This document shows positions 1 through 5,549 of a stretch of DNA of 5,549 bases, one piece after another. Position 1 is the first letter of the stretch. Each line of letters starts with the position of its first letter. The translations under genes were made by a program, and so were the position numbers. The stretch is from Verrucomicrobia subdivision 3 bacterium UBA7542 (GTDB taxonomy: Bacteria > Verrucomicrobiota > Verrucomicrobiia > Limisphaerales > UBA11358): NCBI GenBank assembly GCA_002479245.1, contig DLMG01000091.1, forward strand, positions 689-6,237, given 5' to 3'. A model generated the notes under the pieces. The model was not told where the DNA came from, made no database searches, and saw nothing but the letters and a program-made list of their open reading frames with translations.

Positions 1-746
1 GGGCCGCTGATGATGAGCGGTGTGCGGGCTTCATCAATCAGGATGGAGTCCACCTCGTCCACGATGGCGAAGTAATGGCCGCGCTGGACCTGTTCTTCTT
101 TGCGCGCCGCCATGCCGTTGTCGCGGAGATAATCAAAACCGAACTCGGCATTCGTGCCGAAGGTGATGTCACAATTGTATTGCTCGCGACGGACGCGTGG
201 CGGCTGGTCGTGCAAAATGCAGCCGACGGTCAGGCCAAGAAATGTGTAAATCGCGCCCATCCATTCGGAGTCGCGCGCGGCGAGGTAGTCGTTGACCGTC
301 ACGAGGTGGACGCCGCGTCCGGTGAGCGCGTTGAGATAAATGGGCAGGGTGGCGACGAGCGTTTTGCCTTCGCCGGTGGCCATTTCGGCGATGCGCCCGC
401 TGTGCAGGGAGTAGCCGCCGATGAGCTGCACATCGAACGGAATCATCTCCCAGAGCAATGGATGCTCGCGCACGATGATTTCCGTCTTGCGTTCGGTGAG
501 ACGGCGGCAGGCGTTTTTAACGACGGCGAACGCTTCCGGCAGGATCTCATTGAGCGCCCTGGCCAACTCCGTTTTGTCCTGAATTTGCGAGAGTCGCGCC
601 TTCCAAACGGCGGTTTTCTGGCGGAGCTCGTCGTCGGAAAGTTTTTGGAGTCCGGCCTCGACCTCGTTGATCCGGCGGACGAGCGGCCAAAGTTTCTTCA
701 CTTCGCGGTCATTCTTCGACCCGAAAATCCATTTCAAAAAATTCAC
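1..746 (-). CDS. secA: Protein translocase ATPase SecA, N-terminal part (3' end outside window)
   Basis: SecA is the cytosolic motor ATPase that pushes preproteins through the SecYEG channel. Reading the minus strand from a GTG at 746 gives 248 residues that match SecA from the first residue: FGSKNDRE near residue 9, Walker A ATGEGKT at 123-129, [20 protein letters not shown] just after it, [16 protein letters not shown] near 200, and Walker B DEVD at 230-233 followed by [15 protein letters not shown]. The GTG is chosen because an in-frame TGA lies six codons upstream and the SecA-like N-terminus begins right there; no Shine-Dalgarno is visible. Walker A sits about 20 residues later than in E. 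coli SecA, owing to extra residues around 55-65 and 85-100 ([20 protein letters not shown] region). Such an insertion is familiar from PVC and Bacteroidetes SecA. The frame is intact; the rest of the gene (usually 850-1000 residues in total) lies left of the window. Confidence 0.97.
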   Translation of the reverse strand, partial: MNFLKWIFGSKNDREVKKLWPLVRRINEVEAGLQKLSDDELRQKTAVWKARLSQIQDKTELARALNEILPEAFAVVKNACRRLTERKTEIIVREHPLLWEMIPFDVQLIGGYSLHSGRIAEMATGEGKTLVATLPIYLNALTGRGVHLVTVNDYLAARDSEWMGAIYTFLGLTVGCILHDQPPRVRREQYNCDITFGTNAEFGFDYLRDNGMAARKEEQVQRGHYFAIVDEVDSILIDEARTPLIISG

Positions 747-782
747 AGTAAAACCAAATAGTCAGTTGAAAATAGAAACAAA

Positions 783-811
783 ACGCTACGCGATGAAACG
801 CAAAGCGTCAA
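783..811 (-). promoter_or_regulatory. Possible sigma-70-like promoter for secA
   Basis: On the minus strand, TTGACG (806-811) is followed after exactly 17 bases by TAGCGT (783-788). The -35 box matches the consensus at 5 of 6 positions but the -10 box only at 3 of 6. Transcription would start about 30 bases before the secA GTG. The placement is sensible, but the -10 box is poor and the match could be chance; secA could instead be read from a promoter upstream of the HisKA gene. Confidence 0.22.
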
Positions 812-858
812 AACGAATCGCCGATATTTCGGGTCAGGGGGTCAGGAAGAAACCGCTG

Positions 859-1185
859 TTACGTGGTGGGCTGTTGCGACGGCGGCGGATTTTGCCGGAC
901 TGCCGGGCTTGGATTCGGCGGCAGGGCATCGTGAACGATGATTGCCGCGCGTTTGGCCGCTTCGGAGATGAGCTTGAGGTGCGGTTCGAGCGCGGGATTT
1001 TCACCGTGCTTGAACAGCAAACGGTCGGCGTAGCCTCGAATGATTGCGATGATATTGTTCAGTTCGTGCGCGACCGCAGGTGAGACGTACTGTGTCGAAT
1101 CAAATTTCTGGTTGGTTTCGTGCAGGGCATCCGCGCCCGCCGCCGCCTCCGCCATTTTTTTGTAGATATTTTCCAATGATGACAT
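859..1185 (-). CDS. Small stand-alone histidine-kinase phosphoacceptor (HisKA-like) protein
   Basis: The 108-residue product has a short helical, charged N-terminus (MSSLENIYKKMAEAAAG), then a segment typical of a HisKA dimerisation/phosphoacceptor helix: SPAVAHELNNIIAIIRGYAD at about 35-54, with the candidate phosphorylated histidine at residue 40 in an H-E-L-N-N box. A second helix (about 65-86, LKLISEAAKRAAIIVHDAL) fits the other half of the HisKA hairpin. The remaining 20 or so residues form a proline-rich tail (88-108) before TAA. No ATPase (HATPase_c) domain, sensor domain or receiver domain is present, and none follows before secA. The ATG at 1185 is preferred; an in-frame TTG at 1239 would add 18 residues, and neither has a clear Shine-Dalgarno. 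It could be a phosphotransfer or dimerisation partner, or the stump of a larger kinase. It is co-oriented with secA, 112 bases away. The family call rests on motif recognition only. Confidence 0.72.
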   Translation of the reverse strand: MSSLENIYKKMAEAAAGADALHETNQKFDSTQYVSPAVAHELNNIIAIIRGYADRLLFKHGENPALEPHLKLISEAAKRAAIIVHDALPPNPSPAVRQNPPPSQQPTT

Positions 1186-1394
1186 CGCTATTATGCATAG
1201 CACCTTGCGCGCCAGATTTTTAGACGCGGAAAAACTCAATTTTACCGGCGCGGCGCCGGCCCGATTTCATCACGCATTTCAAGTTTTTTATTGAATGAGA
1301 CATACTGTTCCAAAGCAGGACAGAAACTTTTGGGTATTTAAATCGCAGGCTGGCTTCTTTTCGTCGCTTCGTTATCCTAAGCCCGGAATCACGG
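1186..1394. other. Divergent intergenic region between the HisKA gene and lpxI
   Basis: This 209-base spacer separates the minus-strand HisKA/secA pair from the plus-strand lpxI group, so it should carry promoters in both directions. On the plus strand the best candidate is TTCAAG (1278-1283), 17 bases, then CATACT (1301-1306), with box matches of only 3 of 6 and 4 of 6. A GC-rich inverted repeat, CCGGC (1245-1249) and GCCGG (1255-1259) around GCGGC, and the 8-base palindrome ATTTAAAT at about 1336-1343 are the only other structures I see. Part of the region (1186-1239) may be coding if the HisKA gene uses its TTG start. Confidence 0.45.
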
Positions 1395-2216
1395 ATGAAT
1401 ACCGCGCCCGCATCTCTCGGCCTCATTGCCGGCAATCGTTCCTTGCCGCTGGAATTTGCCCGGCAGGCACGCGCCGCCGGGGTCAAACGGCTCGTCGCCG
1501 TTGCGTTTGAAAACGAAACCGATCCCGCGCTGGCCGGACTGGTGGATGAAATCGTCTGGCTCAAAGTCGGCCAGCTTTCAAAAATGATTTCCGCGTTTGC
1601 CGACCGCGGGGTGAAGCGATGTGTCATGGTCGGCCAAATCGCGCCGAAAAATCTTTATGATTTGCGACCCGATTTGCGCGCGATGTCGCTGTTGTTCCGG
1701 CTGAAGGAGAAAAACGCCCACACGATTTTCGGCGCGATTGCGGATGAATTGAAAAAAGACGGCGTTGAATTGATTGACGCGACGCCGTGGCTGAAATCGC
1801 TCATGCCGCAAGCCGGTTTTCATCTCGGCCCGGAATTGTCGGATGAACAACGCGCGGACGTGGAATTTGGTTTTCGCATTGCCCGGGAGGTTTCCCGTTT
1901 GGAAATCGGGCAGACTGTTGTCGTAAAAAAAGGCGCGGTGCTTGCGGTCGAAGGGTTTGAAGGCACGGACAAATGTCTTGCGCGCGGCGGGGAACTCGCC
2001 GGCAAGGACGGCGGCGCAGTGGCGGTCAAAGTGGCCAAGGTCAATCATGACATGCGGTTCGACATTCCTTGCATCGGCTTGCAGACACTGGAAACTTGTG
2101 CCCACGCCGGAATTTCCGTGCTGGCACTGGAAGCTGGGAAAACCCTGCTGCTGGAACAGGAGGCTTGCGGGCAACTGGCGAAAAAAAATATAATCTCCGT
2201 GACAACCATTGATTAA
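1395..2216 (+). CDS. lpxI: UDP-2,3-diacylglucosamine diphosphatase LpxI
   Basis: LpxI hydrolyses UDP-2,3-diacylglucosamine to lipid X and UMP, the fourth step of lipid A synthesis at the inner face of the cytoplasmic membrane. It replaces LpxH in many bacteria outside the beta- and gamma-proteobacteria. The 273-residue product has the usual length and two-part layout. The N-terminal domain opens with LGLIAGNRSLPLEFARQARA (8-27) and holds KVGQLSKMI (57-65) and GVKRCVMVGQI (72-82). The C-terminal domain (formerly DUF1009) has IGQTVVVKKGAVLAVEGFEG (171-190) leading into TDKCLAR, and VAKVNHDMRFDIPCIG (213-228). D223 in the last block is the likely counterpart of the catalytic aspartate reported for Caulobacter LpxI (D225), inferred by position and context. 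The ATG at 1395 puts the conserved block at residue 8; its Shine-Dalgarno is weak. It is the first gene of a probable three-gene plus-strand group. Confidence 0.95.
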   Translation: MNTAPASLGLIAGNRSLPLEFARQARAAGVKRLVAVAFENETDPALAGLVDEIVWLKVGQLSKMISAFADRGVKRCVMVGQIAPKNLYDLRPDLRAMSLLFRLKEKNAHTIFGAIADELKKDGVELIDATPWLKSLMPQAGFHLGPELSDEQRADVEFGFRIAREVSRLEIGQTVVVKKGAVLAVEGFEGTDKCLARGGELAGKDGGAVAVKVAKVNHDMRFDIPCIGLQTLETCAHAGISVLALEAGKTLLLEQEACGQLAKKNIISVTTID

Positions 2217-2258
2217 ATCCCCCAACTTTTATCCCTCAACTCCCAACTTCTGATTTCC

Positions 2259-2765
2259 ATGCTCACTTCCCACGAACTTTTCGGTTTCATGTCGCCGAAC
2301 CTGGCCGGCGAAATCATCACGTTCACCCTTGAATCGGACAAACCGGTTTACCGCGCCACGCTCAACGCCGTTGCCGAAGCGCGGCACTTGCGCCCGGTTT
2401 TCCTTGAGCGCCAGCCCAAAACCCAGCGGCACGCGGCCATGATCGCCACCCTGGCAAGGCCCGCGCTGGATTTGGTCGCGGGCAGCCTGATTCGCACCTG
2501 GTTGCTGAAAAAGCACAAGTCCATGCTTGTGGATTTTTTGAACGCGCTGGGGATTAAAAACGAGGAGGGCGTGGTTGAAAATTTGCCGGAGAGCATGGAC
2601 GACGCGAAATTGAAGCCCGCGATTGAAACGCTGCTCGCGAAATATCCGCCCGAAGCCGTGGCGGTTTATCTGAATGCGTTCAACGACATGAATGAAGCAA
2701 ACTGGGCGAATCTCAAAAGCATCCTGGAATCAGATCCCCGGCTGCAACTGGGGGCAAATGTTTGA
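2259..2765 (+). CDS. Conserved-looking hypothetical protein, 168 residues, between lpxI and a GT-C gene
   Basis: I do not recognise this family. The product has no signal peptide or membrane segment and looks soluble and mostly helical. The first third (about 8-50) reads as alternating strand and helix: a phrase FTLESDKPVYRATLNAVAEA, then HLRPVFLERQPKTQRHAAMI with several basic residues. The middle is hydrophobic and helical (ALDLVAGSLIRTWLLKKHKS, 69-88). The C-terminal half carries VDFLNALGIKNEEGVVENLP, then acidic and helical repeats with LLAKYPPEAVAVYLNAFNDM and WANLKSILESDPRL near the end. It starts 42 bases after lpxI without a Shine-Dalgarno and stops 38 bases before the next gene, so it is probably co-transcribed with both. 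Codon composition looks like that of its neighbours and the frame is long and clean, so I believe it is a real gene. A role in envelope synthesis is suggested only by position. Confidence 0.82.
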   Translation: MLTSHELFGFMSPNLAGEIITFTLESDKPVYRATLNAVAEARHLRPVFLERQPKTQRHAAMIATLARPALDLVAGSLIRTWLLKKHKSMLVDFLNALGIKNEEGVVENLPESMDDAKLKPAIETLLAKYPPEAVAVYLNAFNDMNEANWANLKSILESDPRLQLGANV

Positions 2766-2790
2766 AGGTTGACCGGGACGTTCCCGCTTC

Positions 2791-2795
2791 GGAAG
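2791..2795 (+). promoter_or_regulatory. Shine-Dalgarno-like site of the GT-C gene
   Basis: GGAAG lies 8 bases before the ATG at 2804 and supports that start. It is one of only two leaders in the window with a recognisable ribosome binding site; the other, stronger one belongs to katG. Just upstream, CGGGA (2774-2778) and TCCCG (2782-2786) could form a 5-bp hairpin with a three-base loop, but no T-run follows, so I do not call a terminator. Confidence 0.45.
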
Positions 2796-2803
2796 ATTCC
2801 TGA

Positions 2804-4675
2804 ATGAAGAATTTGACGGGCAGGCGGGCGCAAATCCTTGAATGGAGCCGCTCAAAATGGGCGGGCTTGGTGCTGGTCGGGTGTGTGTTTGCGCTGGCCG
2901 CGGCCCTTTCCTGGCGCCGGTGGCCGGACATCCTGGTTGACTTCGGGATACAACTTTACCTGCCGTGGCGAATTTCCCAAGGAGATGTGCTCTACCGCGA
3001 CATGATGTATCTGACCGGTGGTCCGCTGTCCCAATACTTCAATGCGCTGCTCTTCAAGTTTTTTGGCGTTTCATTTCGGACGCTGATTTTTGCCAATCTG
3101 GCCGTCACGGCGGGGATGTTGGTTTTGGTTTACCGCCGTTTTCTGGCGGCGGCGGACCGGTTGACGGCAACCATGATTTGTCTGGCGATTGTGCTGGTGT
3201 TTGTGTTCCAGCATTTCGTACCGGTCGGCAACTACAATTATGTTACGCCCTATTGCCACGAGATATTTCACGGGCTGGTGCTTTCCCTCGTGGTGGTGAT
3301 GTGGTTGTCGGATTGGGTTGAAAAGGAGCGAATTCAATTTGCCGTGGCGGCCGGCTTGGGTTCCGGCCTGGTGTTTCTGACCAAACCGGACGTTTTCCTG
3401 GCGTTAATTGTCTGCGTGGTGGCGGCTTTTTTTGTCGTTGTTTTTTTTCACCGGCGTACCGGCTTCGCGGCCCAATCGCTGGTGGCGTTCCTGCTGGCGG
3501 GATTAATTCCCCTGGTGATGTTTTTTGCGCTTTTTCTCCAGGTTGAGGACTGGCGGACGAGTATGCGTTCGGTGGTTTCGGCGTGGGTGCCGTTGTGGCA
3601 TACGTCCATTACCCGGGACCCGTTTTATCAATGGTGCCTGGGATTGGACCTGCCATTTCTTCATCTCGAAAAGATGGCAGCGCATTTTATTTTCATCGTG
3701 ATGATAACCGTGATTTACGCCCTGGCCTTCCGGTGCGGGATGGAATCAAGGTTCAAATGGGTGAGACCGTCCTGGATGGTTTGGCCGTTGTTGATAGTGC
3801 CACTTTTGATTTTGGCCGTTGTCTGGAATTGGGTTGATTGCGGCCGGTCGTTGCCCCTCCTGGGTTTGTCCGCCGGTGTGTTGCTGGGTTTGAGCTGCAG
3901 GAAAATCGCGGCCGAGCCAGCGATGATCTTTCCGTTGCTTTGGAATGTGTTTGGCCTGGCGTTGCTGGCCAAGCTGGGGCTTTTCGCACGGATTTGGCAA
4001 TACGGATTTGCGCTGGCCATGCCGGCGTTTGCGGGAGTGGTGTACTTGTTCGTCTGGCTGCTGCCGTTGCGGCTGGAACAAAGATACCGCGTCCGCTCCC
4101 ATTTATTTCGCGTGACCGCCTGCCTGGTGCTGGTGACCGGGTTTGTCCGTCTGTTTCTGCTCTCGGAATCGTATTATCTCCGGAAGGACCGGCCTGTGGG
4201 AGGCGATGGGGATAAAATCATGGCCTACGGTCTGGCCGTGGATCCATTTCATGGCACGGTTGAAACCGCATTGTCCTGGGTTGAAAAGAATGTGCCGCCG
4301 GACGCGACGCTGGCGGTTCTGCCCGAAGGGGCCATGATTAATTATCTGAGCCGGCGGGTGAATCCAACTCCCCAGCTCGCCTGGTTCCCGCCGGTGATGG
4401 CGGTGTTCGGTCAAACCAACATGACCGCCGCCTTTGAGAAAAACAGTCCCGACTATGTCCTGATCATTGCCCGGAGTGCCTCCGAATTCGGGGTGGGTTT
4501 TTTCGGCTACGACCCACGGTATGGGATGGAACTGATGCAGTGGGTTGGCAGTCATTACGACCGGGTCTATCCAGTGCCGGACCCGGCCGGGAAACTCGCA
4601 CCCCAAGAGCACTCTTTTTTCGAACTGCAAATCCTGAAACGGCGACCGCTCATTTTGCCGGCAGGAAACAATTGA
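2804..4675 (+). CDS. Multi-pass membrane protein, probable GT-C-fold glycosyltransferase
   Basis: The 623-residue product resembles GT-C (GT39/ArnT-like) transferases, which use polyprenyl-phosphate sugars to glycosylate lipids, glycans or proteins on the periplasmic side of the inner membrane. After a basic N-terminus and a first membrane helix (about 19-36) comes the characteristic loop: D46 in LVDFGIQLYLPWRISQGDVL, then YRDMMYLTGGPLSQYFNALL up to residue 83. D46 corresponds to the usual catalytic-loop aspartate, by analogy. Roughly ten further hydrophobic segments follow to about residue 455, with a KPD motif at 194-196 and EDW at 248-250. The tail (about 465-623) is soluble and probably periplasmic, with VLPEGAMINYLSRRVNPTPQ (505-524), PDYVLI (549-554) and FFGYDPRYG (566-574). 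I recall this PEG/NPT/FG-DP-YG tail from other uncharacterised bacterial GT-C proteins. The start at 2804 has GGAAG 8 bases upstream. Substrate and acceptor cannot be read from the sequence; linkage to lpxI hints at LPS or another envelope glycan. Confidence 0.8.
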   Translation: MKNLTGRRAQILEWSRSKWAGLVLVGCVFALAAALSWRRWPDILVDFGIQLYLPWRISQGDVLYRDMMYLTGGPLSQYFNALLFKFFGVSFRTLIFANLAVTAGMLVLVYRRFLAAADRLTATMICLAIVLVFVFQHFVPVGNYNYVTPYCHEIFHGLVLSLVVVMWLSDWVEKERIQFAVAAGLGSGLVFLTKPDVFLALIVCVVAAFFVVVFFHRRTGFAAQSLVAFLLAGLIPLVMFFALFLQVEDWRTSMRSVVSAWVPLWHTSITRDPFYQWCLGLDLPFLHLEKMAAHFIFIVMITVIYALAFRCGMESRFKWVRPSWMVWPLLIVPLLILAVVWNWVDCGRSLPLLGLSAGVLLGLSCRKIAAEPAMIFPLLWNVFGLALLAKLGLFARIWQYGFALAMPAFAGVVYLFVWLLPLRLEQRYRVRSHLFRVTACLVLVTGFVRLFLLSESYYLRKDRPVGGDGDKIMAYGLAVDPFHGTVETALSWVEKNVPPDATLAVLPEGAMINYLSRRVNPTPQLAWFPPVMAVFGQTNMTAAFEKNSPDYVLIIARSASEFGVGFFGYDPRYGMELMQWVGSHYDRVYPVPDPAGKLAPQEHSFFELQILKRRPLILPAGNN

Positions 4676-4699
4676 AACGATCCCCCTTCACCTATTCTT

Positions 4700-5549
<850 letters not shown>

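Noticed and set aside
75..761. Plus-strand open frame of 228 codons over the secA region
   Set aside because: It is the antisense shadow of secA; the minus strand gives a full-length match to SecA with Walker A and B motifs, while this frame resembles nothing.
1245..1259. GC-rich inverted repeat as an operator or terminator upstream of the HisKA gene
   Set aside because: The stem is 5 bp in a locally GC-only stretch, without a T-run or a match to a known operator.
2774..2786. Hairpin CGGGA/TCCCG as a terminator between the 168-residue gene and the GT-C gene
   Set aside because: The stem is only 5 bp and no T-run follows; the genes are closely spaced and probably co-transcribed.

Overview
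The window looks like chromosomal DNA from a Gram-negative bacterium, most likely of the Verrucomicrobiota/PVC group. This is an inference from three things: a SecA N-terminus with an insertion of the kind seen in PVC and Bacteroidetes proteins, the lipid A enzyme LpxI (so an LPS-type outer membrane), and mostly leader sequences without a Shine-Dalgarno motif. A 16S or marker-gene match would be needed to settle the taxon.

Layout. Positions 1-746 (minus strand) hold the N-terminal 248 codons of secA, cut by the window edge. Behind it on the same strand (859-1185, possibly to 1239) lies a very small protein that is essentially only a histidine-kinase phosphoacceptor (HisKA) segment with a proline-rich tail. 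A divergent intergenic region (1186-1394) separates these from a plus-strand group: lpxI (1395-2216), an unrecognised 168-residue protein (2259-2765), and a 623-residue multi-pass membrane protein of the GT-C glycosyltransferase type (2804-4675). Spacings of 42 and 38 bases, with no convincing terminator between them, suggest co-transcription. The theme is plausibly the cell envelope: lipid A synthesis plus a lipid-linked sugar transferase.

At 4700-4945 a short reading frame begins like an aquaporin/MIP channel, but the similarity stops after about 27 residues, so it is best read as a gene remnant. Then katG (catalase-peroxidase) starts at 5020 with a strong Shine-Dalgarno and runs off the right edge after 176 codons. 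Its distal haem-pocket residues are all present.

I found no CRISPR array, tRNA, rRNA, insertion sequence or phage gene, and nothing that clearly amounts to a new multi-gene system. The points most worth a second look are the HisKA-only protein next to secA, the truncated aquaporin abutting katG, and the unknown protein between lpxI and the GT-C gene.
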